Below are positions 34,793 to 43,062 of a DNA stretch of 64,000 nt, in pieces (position 1 is the stretch's first letter; each line of letters begins with the position of its first letter). Below the pieces are notes generated by a model. It made no database searches, was not told the origin of the DNA, and saw nothing but the letters and a program-made list of their open reading frames with translations. The stretch comes from Corynebacterium sp. MSK297 (GTDB taxonomy: Bacteria; Actinomycetota; Actinomycetes; Mycobacteriales; Mycobacteriaceae), in contig NZ_JASPGD010000002.1 in assembly GCF_030232885.1 (NCBI RefSeq), positions 124,001 to 188,000 on the forward strand. Reading direction: 5' to 3'. The position numbers and the translations under genes are program-made.

Positions 34793-35725
34793 ATGGAAGA
34801 CAACTGGCTGCACCGGTTTTTGGCGTGGGACTTTCGTCCCGCGCATTTTTGTCTTAACGACGTGCGCGCTGGGGTGCCTGCCGCGATCGCCGCTGGTATC
34901 GGCGCGATTGTGGTCAGCCCGAATCACGTGGCGACGGCTGCGAAAGCACTGGATAAATATATTCGACAAAACCACGCTGGTCCGGAGAGCAACGCTGGTC
35001 GGGAGAGCAACGCTGGTGTGGATGCCAACGACGGCGCGGGAGATACCGATGAGTCCACGGTGCTGACCATCATCGCGGCGGTGGGGTTTCCCACTGGCCG
35101 ACATCATATCTTGGTAAAAGCATCGGAGGCGAGACTTGCGATTTCCCAAGGCGCGCACCGAATATGGGCGTGCGTTGATACCAGTACCGCTGATGCCAAC
35201 GCTGCACTCAGTGACATGATTAGTTTGCGGGAGGCAGTACCGTATCCAGCTCACTTAGGAATCGTGGTTCCGGATTATGCCGGACTACCACCTAGCGGCG
35301 CTGAGCTGAATTCCGATGCGCGTGCTAGTGCCCAGCAGTGCAGCGAATTGGTCTCTACCTGTGAGTTCGCGAAGGTGGACCAGTTGGTGGTAATGCCCCC
35401 GGAACAATCTTTTGCTCCTGCAGCCACGAGAATACCTGCAGCCACGAAAATGCCTGCCGTCACGGGGCTGCTAGCAGCCGCGCAACAATTGCCCGACCGG
35501 ATCCCCACGGTCCTCGACGCGGGGGCAGGCAGGGCAGCAAGCACAGAGCAGAATGGTTGCCAGCAATCTGCATCACCGTCGGCGTCTTCGTTGGCGGAAT
35601 GGTTAGTGGCTGAATCCGCGGATTTGGCGGCAAACAAAAAGGCCCTAGAAAAAGGAGAAACCGCCAAGCAAATCTTGGCGGTGGTGCCGGTGGACCCGGA
35701 AGACGTACGAGCTGTCAGCTCCTAA
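34793..35725 (+). CDS. Degenerate deoxyribose-phosphate aldolase-like protein
   Basis: 310 residues from the ATG at 34793 (a TTG at 34790 is in frame). DeoC-like pieces are visible: IVVSPNHVATAAKALD matches the VCVNPxYV...A strand, and AAVGFPTGRHHILVKASEAR matches the AVGFPLG...KAxEA signature. However, the Schiff-base lysine motif KTSTGF is missing: the corresponding C-terminal half is replaced by low-complexity Ala/Pro/Thr sequence with repeats (AATRIPAATKMPAVTG). An 18-base repeat unit (NAGxES) is inserted near residue 65. The position after DUF2516 is where deoC is expected. The protein is probably not an aldolase; it may be a decayed or repurposed relative. The frame is intact. Confidence 0.6.
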   Translation: MEDNWLHRFLAWDFRPAHFCLNDVRAGVPAAIAAGIGAIVVSPNHVATAAKALDKYIRQNHAGPESNAGRESNAGVDANDGAGDTDESTVLTIIAAVGFPTGRHHILVKASEARLAISQGAHRIWACVDTSTADANAALSDMISLREAVPYPAHLGIVVPDYAGLPPSGAELNSDARASAQQCSELVSTCEFAKVDQLVVMPPEQSFAPAATRIPAATKMPAVTGLLAAAQQLPDRIPTVLDAGAGRAASTEQNGCQQSASPSASSLAEWLVAESADLAANKKALEKGETAKQILAVVPVDPEDVRAVSS

Positions 35726-36654
35726 GTGTTTCGGGCTGGCGCGTCGGAGTTACTGCCGGAAGCGCTGCCAGCTTTGGAACCAGCACCAGTACCAGTACCA
35801 GCGCGAGCACCAGTACCAGCATCTGCTGCACCCGTGCCCGGTTCCGCGTTGAGCTCTTTGCTCATGTGCGAAGGGTTCACGTTGTGACCTTCGAGCGTGA
35901 TGACTAAGCCCTGATCATTGAATTCAACCGCTGTGATATCCAACTGCCCACCGGTGGCCTCATGCAGGTTTTGGTTCAAGGAATTCGCGATGCCGTCGGC
36001 AGCGCCATCAGGAAGTGAGAAGCCCAGTACCTTCGCCTCGGAGGCGTCGAAAGCTATGTTGCCGTTGGCGTCGACAAGCGGGCGCAGCGTCAGGTTTGCA
36101 GCCCCAGATAAGAATTGCACGGTGATGGTCTCGGCTTCGTGATCAGTGGTGATGCCGGAGACCACGATGTCACCCAAAAATCCGACCCCGCCGAGCTGCT
36201 CGCGCAAGCCTTCCTGGATGGAGTGGGTGAGGTAGTCGTCGGGAAGGTCCGAGCGGGTGCGCAAAAACTCCGCCTCGCGCGATTTCAGGGCCATGGATTC
36301 CATGTGCACGTGCGAGGCGGGCATTCCCTTGTAGTTGCCCTCGGGATCCTGCTGCAGCGTAGACGGGGTATCGATGTTGACTTCGTTGAGCTTACCGCCG
36401 ATCAACCCAAATAACACCGGGCTGGAGCCGAAGGAAACCTCGGGATCTTCGGTCATTTCGATGCCTTGAGCTTCGATGTCTTCGCGGAAACTTGAGCGCA
36501 GCTGTTGGCTAATGAAATAACGCGCACCAAATTCCGCCACCAACACCAGGACCAATAGGGCCACCAAGACGGCGACGATGACTTTCCAGGCGGTTGCGGC
36601 GGATGATTTAGCTTGAGAGTTAGCAGGCACTTGAGAGCTAGATGGCATAGGCAC
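35722..36654 (-). CDS. LmeA family phospholipid-binding protein (DUF2993)
   Basis: 310 residues. An N-terminal membrane helix (VIVAVLVALLVLVLVAEFGA, about 25-45) is followed by the DUF2993 beta-sandwich: ARYFISQQLRSSFREDIEAQ, VLFGLIGGKLNEVNIDTPS, the repeat-like DITAVEFNDQGLVITLEGHN. The C-terminus is a low-complexity Ala/Gly/Thr tail (GTGAADAGTGARAGTGTGAG). LmeA of mycobacteria is a periplasmic lipid-binding protein affecting lipomannan/mannan elongation; a similar envelope lipid role is inferred. It overlaps the DeoC-like gene tail to tail by four bases. Confidence 0.8.
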   Translation of the reverse strand: MPMPSSSQVPANSQAKSSAATAWKVIVAVLVALLVLVLVAEFGARYFISQQLRSSFREDIEAQGIEMTEDPEVSFGSSPVLFGLIGGKLNEVNIDTPSTLQQDPEGNYKGMPASHVHMESMALKSREAEFLRTRSDLPDDYLTHSIQEGLREQLGGVGFLGDIVVSGITTDHEAETITVQFLSGAANLTLRPLVDANGNIAFDASEAKVLGFSLPDGAADGIANSLNQNLHEATGGQLDITAVEFNDQGLVITLEGHNVNPSHMSKELNAEPGTGAADAGTGARAGTGTGAGSKAGSASGSNSDAPARNT

Positions 36655-36677
36655 AGTCTAGCGTGAGACGGCCTGGC

Positions 36678-37169
36678 TTAGAGGTTTTCGTTAATCCACT
36701 TTTCGGTCAGCTGGCCTTCGTTGTCGAAGAGCTCTTCTAGTGCTTCGCCAACCTTCGGTTCGATGGCTGCACCCATCATCGGGATGTTGACGGAGACGTC
36801 GTTGGTGTAGCTCAAGGTGGTGGTTTCACCTTGGCCTTCTAGTTTGATGGTGCCTTTGAAATCGACCGGGGTGCCTTTGACATCAGCCTTGTAGGAAAGC
36901 TCTGTCTTTTCGTCGGTGAGCTCGCCAACTGTGACGGTGCGCTTAACCTTCAGCGACTGCGAGACCATCGCACGGACGGCCTCCGGCAGGATGGTGACAG
37001 GTAGCAGCTCGAACAGGACGGCCTCATTATTGGAGAACTCGTTGAGCTCGCCCGGTTCTGGCGAAAGGTTTTCGGCGATATAAGCCCAGTACTTCTCGTT
37101 GGTCAACGCCTGGTGTACTTTTTCGGCGGAGTGATTGATGGTTACTGTGTTTTCGCTACGGGTAGACAT
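36678..37169 (-). CDS. DUF2505 / SRPBCC-fold protein
   Basis: 163 residues without signal or membrane helix. The start SENTVTINHSAEKVHQALTNEKYW is a START/SRPBCC first strand and helix. The middle has paired strands ending KVKRTVTVGELTDEKTELSY, and the protein ends with the long helix GAAIEPKVGEALEELFDNEG. DUF2505 members are actinobacterial and of unknown ligand. It lies upstream of the LmeA-like gene on the same strand, so both may form a two-gene unit, and it is divergent from murB. Confidence 0.75.
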   Translation of the reverse strand: MSTRSENTVTINHSAEKVHQALTNEKYWAYIAENLSPEPGELNEFSNNEAVLFELLPVTILPEAVRAMVSQSLKVKRTVTVGELTDEKTELSYKADVKGTPVDFKGTIKLEGQGETTTLSYTNDVSVNIPMMGAAIEPKVGEALEELFDNEGQLTEKWINENL

Positions 37170-37186
37170 GCCCTACAGACTACCCT

Positions 37187-38437
37187 GTGATAGTGATGAA
37201 TGATTTTATGACTCAAGCAAATACGGCCCTAGATACCCCGGAGTTGCGCACGCTTGCCGACGCCGGCGTGCTCGAACGCCTTGATGGCGTGGAATTTTCT
37301 GAGTTGACGACGTTTCACCTGGGGGGTGCCCCGCGGGCTGCCGTACGAGCCGCAACTGGTGAGGCCGCCGTGGCGGTGGTCCGAGCCCTGGATGCTGCCG
37401 GGGTGGAGTCGCTGATTGTGGGTGGCGGTTCCAATTTGCTGGTGACCGACTCGCCGCTGGATGTGGTCGCGGTGATTATGGGCGATGACCACCTGGAGAT
37501 CGAACCTGCCACTGGTCAGTTGCGCGCTGGCGCGGGTGCTATCTGGGATGAGGTCGTCGCTGCCAGCATCGATGCGGGGCTTGGTGGGTTGGAGTGTTTG
37601 TCGGGCATTCCGGGCTCTGCCGGTGCTACTCCGGTGCAAAACGTTGGAGCCTATGGTTCGGAGATCGCGGATGTGCTCACCCGTGTACAGTTGCTGGATC
37701 GTGCGACCGGCACCGTCGAATGGGTGCCTGCCAGCGCGCTGGATTTGGCGTATCGCTATTCCAATTTGAAATTCACCTCGCGCGGGGTGGTGCTGGCCGT
37801 GGAGTTTCAGCTGCACACTGATGGTTTGTCGGCGCCGCTGCGTTTTGGTCAGTTGGCGGGTGAGCCGGGGCAGCGCCGCGAGTCGGCGGAGGTGCGCGAG
37901 GAGGTGCTGGGCCTGCGTCGTTCCAAGGGTATGGTGCATGATCCGGATGATCATGATACGTGGTCGGCGGGTTCGTTTTTCACTAACCCGGTGGTGTCGG
38001 AATCGCTTGCCGACGAGATCACCCAGGTGGTCGCCGCCGAGCTGGGTGCCGACGAAGCTGCGGGTATGCCGCGTTTCCCGGTGGCTGCAGGAAACATAGC
38101 CACTGAGCGTTCCGGCACTGAGGGCTCTGGCTCTGAGGATTCCAGCACTGGGGGTTCCGGTGTCGGAGGGGCTTCCGGTGGGGCTGGAGATAACGCTGAA
38201 CCACTGGTGAAGCTGTCTGCCGCCTGGCTGATTGATCGCGCCGGTTTTGCCAAAGGTTACCCGGGTGCGGATGCACCAGCGCGCTTGTCCACGAAGCACA
38301 CCCTGGCCCTCACAAACCGGGGTGCGGCGCAGGCTGCGGACGTCGTCACGCTAGCCCGTGATGTGCGCGCCGGGGTGCAGGAAAAATTTGGGGTACAGCT
38401 CGAACCCGAACCGTTGTGGATCGGGCTGGAAATCTAG
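37187..38437 (+). CDS. murB: UDP-N-acetylmuramate dehydrogenase with low-complexity insertion
   Basis: 416 residues from GTG at 37187; ATGs at 37196 and 37208 are alternatives. FAD-binding TTFHLGGAPRAAVRAAT and VGGGSNLLV, the GLECLSGIPGSAGATPVQNVGAYG signature (split by Gly), catalytic Ser263 in WSAGSFFTNPVV, and C-terminal KLSAAWLIDRAGFAKGYPG are intact. It reduces UDP-GlcNAc-enolpyruvate in peptidoglycan synthesis. Odd: residues about 303-338 are an insertion made almost only of Gly, Ser, Thr and Glu between the catalytic and C-terminal domains, making the protein longer than usual. The stop overlaps the convergent gene by four bases. Confidence 0.93.
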   Translation: MIVMNDFMTQANTALDTPELRTLADAGVLERLDGVEFSELTTFHLGGAPRAAVRAATGEAAVAVVRALDAAGVESLIVGGGSNLLVTDSPLDVVAVIMGDDHLEIEPATGQLRAGAGAIWDEVVAASIDAGLGGLECLSGIPGSAGATPVQNVGAYGSEIADVLTRVQLLDRATGTVEWVPASALDLAYRYSNLKFTSRGVVLAVEFQLHTDGLSAPLRFGQLAGEPGQRRESAEVREEVLGLRRSKGMVHDPDDHDTWSAGSFFTNPVVSESLADEITQVVAAELGADEAAGMPRFPVAAGNIATERSGTEGSGSEDSSTGGSGVGGASGGAGDNAEPLVKLSAAWLIDRAGFAKGYPGADAPARLSTKHTLALTNRGAAQAADVVTLARDVRAGVQEKFGVQLEPEPLWIGLEI

Positions 38438-38814
38438 CGCGGGACTTTGATAGTGACGGTCTTTCCGCCGTAGCCATGTTCCTGGTCGTGGCCTTCGACG
38501 GTCACTTCCTGGACGTTGTCGGGGATGTCGAAGGGGCCGCGCGAGCGGGTAAATGGTTGCTCGTTGGCGTGGTCATGGCCGAGTTCGTGTTCGGCTAACA
38601 CGGTGCCGTTTTCGTCGAGCACCCGCCAGCCGTCGGCGTAGCGCTCCGGGGAATCATAGGGCGAAGAGACCGTAACAGAGATGCGGTATTCGCCATCGGA
38701 ACCGGAAAGTTCCGCTTCCAGGATGTCTGGGTGTTTCTGATCGGCTGCGTCCGAAGCGGCATCGTGTGCACCGACGTCGACGGGCATGATCGTGGGGACG
38801 TGCTCGTTTGCCAT
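38434..38814 (-). CDS. Conserved hypothetical acidic protein
   Basis: 126 residues, acidic, no membrane helix or signal. A predicted beta-rich domain (ILEAELSGSDGEYRISVTVS, DGWRVLDENGTVLAEHEL, VTVEGHDQEHGYGGKTVTIK) resembles an immunoglobulin-like or single-sandwich fold. It is rich in His/Asp in the loop HELGHDHANEQPFTRSRG. No family assigned. Convergent overlap with murB and divergent from the small membrane protein at 38952. Confidence 0.6.
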   Translation of the reverse strand: MANEHVPTIMPVDVGAHDAASDAADQKHPDILEAELSGSDGEYRISVTVSSPYDSPERYADGWRVLDENGTVLAEHELGHDHANEQPFTRSRGPFDIPDNVQEVTVEGHDQEHGYGGKTVTIKVPR

Positions 38815-38951
38815 GGTGCCTTGTACGTTGCCTTTACGCAGCCCACCGGATTGGCGCGGGACGCCCAGAAATGTAGAAGCCCAAAAGCTTTTGCAAGTAT
38901 CTGGGTACTCTAGGTTTATGTGATGCTTTAACCTCGGAGGTGTAATCCCCT

Positions 38952-39395
38952 ATGGCGAATCAACAATCTCGTCTACATTCACAAGTTTTTGGATACAACG
39001 CTGCTCGCTGGGTGGTGATCGCAGTGACAGTAGCGATCACCATCTGGTTTTTTCTCATGATGAGTTGGATGGCGTTTCCCATGGTCATCGTGACGGCAAT
39101 CGTGGTGTTGTTTCATATCGACACTCAGTTAGACCAGAAGCAGCAGACGCTAAAAATCAAAGTCCTGTGGGTCCCTGTAAAAACCTGCAACTTCGCAGAT
39201 ATCAAGGAAGCTGCTATTCCACAGGATCCTTTGCCATTGGAACGTAATACCTTCGGCGTGCACTTCGTCGGAGGTGCATTGTCCATGCACGCGGGCGCGG
39301 CGAACTTGGCGCTGGAGATGACAGATGGCAAAACCTACCGCGTGACGGTGGACCGGCCACAGCAGTTTGTGAAGCGGTTGAATAACACAGCTTAA
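38952..39395 (+). CDS. Small membrane protein with PH-like C-terminal domain (hypothetical)
   Basis: 147 residues. Ribosome site GGAGG at 38936-38940. Two adjacent hydrophobic helices (WVVIAVTVAITIWFFLMMSW; MVIVTAIVVLFHIDTQ) are followed by a soluble beta-rich domain (KQQTLKIKVLWVPVKTCNFA, LALEMTDGKTYRVTVDRPQQ) similar in layout to bacterial PH/YcxB-type proteins. Function unknown. Its stop meets the end of a decayed minus-strand coding remnant. Confidence 0.6.
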   Translation: MANQQSRLHSQVFGYNAARWVVIAVTVAITIWFFLMMSWMAFPMVIVTAIVVLFHIDTQLDQKQQTLKIKVLWVPVKTCNFADIKEAAIPQDPLPLERNTFGVHFVGGALSMHAGAANLALEMTDGKTYRVTVDRPQQFVKRLNNTA

Positions 39396-39692
39396 CGACG
39401 ACGGCCACGGGCTAAGTTGTTCGCCGTTGAGTCGTTAAGCCGTGCCCTGGCCGCTGCGTGCAATAGCTGCTCGCAATACGCGACAGGTTCCGCAGTCAGC
39501 GGGGTGCCGTGGCCCAACGTGATGCGTAGCCCTAGCGGGTGCCGTTGACCACGGAGATGGCGACAATGCTGAGGCTACCCTGGGAGTGGCCGACGGCGTG
39601 GTGGCTGGCGGCGGCGTTGCGCAGCTGCTTTTCCCATTCTGAGGATTGACCAGGAAAGATGATGGCGGGCGCGCATGGAATCAAACGGTGTC
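39392..39692 (-). pseudogene. Decayed remnant, possibly of a fatty acid synthase/acyltransferase gene
   Basis: In the 410-base gap 39396-39805 two minus-strand fragments in different frames can be read. The first begins after a stop near 39692 and contains IIFPGQSSEWEKQLRNAA and then GHSQGSLSIVAISVVNG. F-x-GQ...W and GHSQG resemble the start and the nucleophile elbow of FAS-I/PKS acyltransferase domains. The second (stop at 39392-39394) contains GLRITLGHGTPLTAEPVAYC and a helical end. No single open frame spans them, so this is a remnant. The family guess rests on short motifs only. Confidence 0.35.
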
Positions 39693-39724
39693 AAAGGCAT
39701 GCAGTGGCTTCCTTTACAGACAAT

Positions 39725-39740
39725 ATGAGTTAATTCTCAT
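39725..39740. promoter_or_regulatory. Small inverted repeat downstream of the siderophore operon
   Basis: ATGAG TTAATT CTCAT at 39725-39740: 5-bp arms around an AT core. It is close to the end of the ABC ATPase gene. Might be a regulator site or a remnant; no T tract for a terminator. Confidence 0.25.
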
Positions 39741-39805
39741 GATTGTGTTTTAGAAACCATTTGTGTGGGGTGGGTGTTGCTGAATGGGGGCGGGGTGGCA
39801 GGGGT

Positions 39806-40645
39806 TTACATGCCAGGAGGTGCAGCAGGCACGATCAGCGGAACCGTAGTGCCGCGTGCTTCAGACATGACTGGATCAGGGTTGACGTGGGCATCCAGGT
39901 TGAAGACTTCGCTGAGTAATTCAGGTGTGATGACCTGAGCAGGGCTGCCGCTGGCGTGTATTGCTCCATCTTTCATCACCACGAGATGATCGGAATAGCG
40001 GATCGCAAGGTTGAGATCATGAAGCACCATAACGATGGTTCGACCTAATTCATGCTTCAGGCGCGTGACCAAATTAAGAACGTCGATGGAATGCGAAAGA
40101 TCCAGGTAAGTAGTGGGCTCGTCTAAAAACAACACTTCAGTCTGTTGTGCAAGCACCATGCTGATCCACACTCGTTGGCGTTGACCTCCAGATAATGCTT
40201 CTAGCGAGCGTTCAGCTAGATGCGCAGTGTTCGTGAGTTCGAGTGCGCGCAACACCTCTTGTTCATCGGCAGCGGACCACTGGTTGATCCACGACTGGTG
40301 CGGGTGGCGTCCGCGTGCGACCAGATCCGAGACTAATAATCCCTCCGGTGCACTGGGGGCCTGGGGCAAGACCCCTACAGTTTTTGCCAGGTTTTTACGC
40401 TTCATTGTGGTCGCGTCTTTACCGTCGACGGTCACCGTGCCTTGGCGCATGGGAATGAGTCGGGAAACTGCGCGCAAGAGGGTAGATTTTCCACAACCGT
40501 TGGGGCCGATGATGGTGGTGATTTCTCCACTTGGGAAATTTACCGAAAGATCATCGATGACGATGTTATCGCCATAACCGACACAGATATTTTGTGCATT
40601 GACGCTGACACCACGGTTAGGGGGTGTAGAAATTGGATTGTTCAT
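39806..40645 (-). CDS. Iron-siderophore ABC transporter ATP-binding protein (FecE/FepC type)
   Basis: 279 residues. Walker A GPNGCGKSTLL (about 42-52), Q-loop GVLPQAPSAPEGL, signature LSGGQRQRVWISMVLAQ, Walker B VLFLDEPTTYLDL and switch His in VMVLHDLNLA are complete. It powers the two FecCD permeases encoded just upstream on the same strand. The last gene of the siderophore/uptake run. A 140-base gap with a 17-bp tandem duplication separates it from the permease gene. Homologous in type to CiuD of C. diphtheriae. Confidence 0.92.
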   Translation of the reverse strand: MNNPISTPPNRGVSVNAQNICVGYGDNIVIDDLSVNFPSGEITTIIGPNGCGKSTLLRAVSRLIPMRQGTVTVDGKDATTMKRKNLAKTVGVLPQAPSAPEGLLVSDLVARGRHPHQSWINQWSAADEQEVLRALELTNTAHLAERSLEALSGGQRQRVWISMVLAQQTEVLFLDEPTTYLDLSHSIDVLNLVTRLKHELGRTIVMVLHDLNLAIRYSDHLVVMKDGAIHASGSPAQVITPELLSEVFNLDAHVNPDPVMSEARGTTVPLIVPAAPPGM

Positions 40646-40649
40646 CGTC

Positions 40650-40683
40650 TTATTCTTAGTTCCTGTTTATTCTTAGTTCTTGT
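40650..40683. repeat. 17-bp tandem duplication before the ATPase gene
   Basis: TTATTCTTAGTTCCTGT (40650-40666) and TTATTCTTAGTTCTTGT (40667-40683), one mismatch. It covers the ribosome-site region of the ABC ATPase, whose ATG is at 40645, so it may alter its translation. Confidence 0.9.
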
Positions 40684-40784
40684 TACGAGTTGTTTTTAAC
40701 CTGAAGTGCTTGCATCGAATTGGCTTTGAGCGCCGGGATATGAAAATCGTGCGGAGACGATCAGCGCCTCGGGGACAATTCCGA

Positions 40785-41894
40785 TCATGACGACCTAGAA
40801 CGCTTGAGATTCGAGCTGATAAGCAAGTAGAGCAGGAATACGCCACCAAAGGCGGACGTCACGATGCCAACTGGGAGATCTACAGGAATATTCGTGCGAA
40901 CCACGAGGTCAGCTCCTAACAGTAAGATCGCTCCCATGAACGCAGAAGCGACTAGCGGTGGCGTGGAGAGCCTGGTGATGCGTACCGCCAACTGCGGTGC
41001 GACAAACGCTACGAATCCGATTGGTCCAGCTGCGGCCACGGCGATTGATGCCAGAGTTACTGCGATAACCAAAAAAGTTAGCTGTGTGCGTGAGACTCGA
41101 AGGCCAAGTGCGGCGGCGAGATCTTGGCCAAGCACGGCAGCAGTTAGCGTGTAGGCCATCCAAGCTAATAGAGGGACGCAGATGAGGATCACGAGTGCTA
41201 CCGGAATGGCGCGGTCCCAGTTAGTCGAATTGAGGGAACCTGCTAACCACTGTTGCGCAGTAGCGGCATCTCGTAACTCTGCTCGTGTCATCAAAAAGCC
41301 GATATAAGCATTCATGAGAGCCGTGATGATGATTCCGAATAGCACCAGCCGATAGGCATCGAAACTGCCCCGTGATGAAAGGATCCAGACGACAGCACCA
41401 GTAATGAGACCACCAGCCAGTGCAGCAAGGGGTAAGCCGAAGGCGGCAATCTTTCCGGCTACCGCAGCAAAAGCTCCAACGCCTCCACCGAAAGTAAGCA
41501 CGGTCACGGCGGCTGCAGAAGCGCCAGAGGTAATACCAAGTATGTCTGGACTAGCAAGTGGGTTGCCAGTCACTGATTGAGTTAGCGCACCAGCCAACCC
41601 CAGTGCAAAGCCTACCGTCAGCGCTGTTAAAGCCCGCGGCATACGCCAATCGAAAACTGCGATACGTTCAATACGAGAACCGTCGCCAAGGAAAATTATG
41701 CGCAATACCTCAGGGATAGTTATAGGATAATCGCCGATGGCGATCGAAGCAGCAAAGATGATCACTGCTGCGCAGATCATCGCGATGGTGCTAAAAAGAA
41801 CCCACGGGCGCCAGACTAGAGAGATACGCCCCTTGCGTAGCGCTGGTCGCCCCGGCACCACTGGACGGGACAGTAGATGTGGTGAGCTTGTCAT
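40785..41894 (-). CDS. Iron-siderophore ABC transporter permease (FecCD family)
   Basis: 369 residues with about nine to ten hydrophobic helices. FecCD motifs: RMPRALTALTVGFALGLAGA, NPLASPDILGITSGASAAA, and near the C-terminus AAAGPIGFVAFVAPQLAVRI and LLLGADLVVRTNIPVDLPVG. It starts inside the end of the other permease (ATGA-type overlap at 41891-41894), so the two are co-translated and form the heterodimeric channel for the ferric siderophore. Confidence 0.92.
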   Translation of the reverse strand: MTSSPHLLSRPVVPGRPALRKGRISLVWRPWVLFSTIAMICAAVIIFAASIAIGDYPITIPEVLRIIFLGDGSRIERIAVFDWRMPRALTALTVGFALGLAGALTQSVTGNPLASPDILGITSGASAAAVTVLTFGGGVGAFAAVAGKIAAFGLPLAALAGGLITGAVVWILSSRGSFDAYRLVLFGIIITALMNAYIGFLMTRAELRDAATAQQWLAGSLNSTNWDRAIPVALVILICVPLLAWMAYTLTAAVLGQDLAAALGLRVSRTQLTFLVIAVTLASIAVAAAGPIGFVAFVAPQLAVRITRLSTPPLVASAFMGAILLLGADLVVRTNIPVDLPVGIVTSAFGGVFLLYLLISSNLKRSRSS

Positions 41895-42985
41895 AGAGCA
41901 ACTACCTTCCGCCGATAAATGAGGTACATAAAGAATGGTGCACCGACGAATGCCAGCACGATTCCCACTTGTAATTCACCCGGTCGGGCAATGAGACGAC
42001 CCAAAATATCTGAAAGCAACAATAAGCTAGCACCGGTCAGTGCTGAATATGGAAGAATCCACCGGTAATCAGGCCCGCACAGACTACGAGCAATATGCGG
42101 TACAACCAAACCAATGAAGCCGATCGGGCCCGCGGCCGCCGTGGCAGCTCCCGCAAGTAACGCGATGACCACCATGCCGAGTAACCGAGCCCGGTAAGTA
42201 TTGACGCCAAGCGCACTAGCTGCGTCGTCGCCAAGATTCAGCAGATTCAAAGTAGGCGCGGTTGCCAGTGCAACTATGAGTCCGACCGCGATAAATGGCG
42301 CGGTGCCCCAAAAAATTGAAAGATCCCTGCCAGATAATGCGCCAACGCTCCAGAAACGCATCCGGTCCAGACTGTTGTCGTCGATGAGCGTGAGTGCAGT
42401 GGTCATGGAATGCAGCACCGCTGATAGTGCAGCGCCGCCAAGGATTAACGTGAGTGGATTGATCTGCCCCCCACCCAGCGAGGCAAGACCGAAAACTAAT
42501 GCAGTGGCAAGAACTGCACCACCAAAAGCCACGACGGATGTGCTCAAGGCTGAAGTGAGCCCAAACGCGAAAAAGCCTAGGACGACCGCGAATGCTGCGC
42601 CCGCTGAAACTCCCAAAAGTCCTGGGTCAGCCAATGGGTTTCGTGTATGGCCTTGGATTAATGCACCTGCGACACCGAGTGCTGCACCGACAAATAAGCC
42701 GATGAGGGTGCGGGGCCAGCGGAGATCTGCGATAACGCGAGCGTCCGCGGAACCAGACTGAGGTTCGTCTAGCAATGAAGGTAGATTAATTAATGCTTGC
42801 AAGGCATCAGCTAACGCAATTGGGCGGGCACCAAATAGCAAGCTGCCAAGTGTCACAGCTAGGACGACGAAGACGAGAATGATGAGTCCCGTAACGCGAC
42901 GTGTGCGCAGGGACCGCGATGATCGCATATCTTCTCGCGAGTTGTTGCGCATGCTTCGTCTCGAAGATAATCTTGTCGATTTCAT
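41891..42985 (-). CDS. Iron-siderophore ABC transporter permease (FecCD family)
   Basis: 364 residues. A Ser/Arg-rich cytoplasmic N-terminus of about 30 residues precedes the helices. Motifs: DLRWPRTLIGLFVGAALGVA, NPLADPGLLGVSAGAAFAV, AAAGPIGFIGLVVPHIARSL, LLLSDILGRLIARPGELQVG. Partner of the next permease. A DtxR-like box (42984-43002) overlaps its start codon region. That suggests the transporter genes also have their own iron-controlled, possibly leaderless, transcript besides read-through from the synthetase 78 bases upstream. Confidence 0.92.
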   Translation of the reverse strand: MKSTRLSSRRSMRNNSREDMRSSRSLRTRRVTGLIILVFVVLAVTLGSLLFGARPIALADALQALINLPSLLDEPQSGSADARVIADLRWPRTLIGLFVGAALGVAGALIQGHTRNPLADPGLLGVSAGAAFAVVLGFFAFGLTSALSTSVVAFGGAVLATALVFGLASLGGGQINPLTLILGGAALSAVLHSMTTALTLIDDNSLDRMRFWSVGALSGRDLSIFWGTAPFIAVGLIVALATAPTLNLLNLGDDAASALGVNTYRARLLGMVVIALLAGAATAAAGPIGFIGLVVPHIARSLCGPDYRWILPYSALTGASLLLLSDILGRLIARPGELQVGIVLAFVGAPFFMYLIYRRKVVAL

Positions 42986-43002
42986 AGTAAAGACTAACCT
43001 AT
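42984..43002. promoter_or_regulatory. Candidate DtxR box at the permease start
   Basis: ATAGTAAAGACTAACCTAT matches the consensus TWAGGTTAGSCTAACCTWA at about 14 of 19 positions, with the right half CTAACCTA exact. It overlaps the first bases of the permease gene (ATG at 42985). Confidence 0.45.
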
Positions 43003-43062
43003 TAGATCATTGAGCTCAGTGATAAATCTTAAGTCTTGGAACAAACACGCGCGTGGCACCAT

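Noticed and set aside
37229..38299. Minus-strand open frame of 356 codons opposite murB
   Set aside because: Antisense to an essential gene with intact motifs; translation is Arg/His/Gln-rich without any fold.
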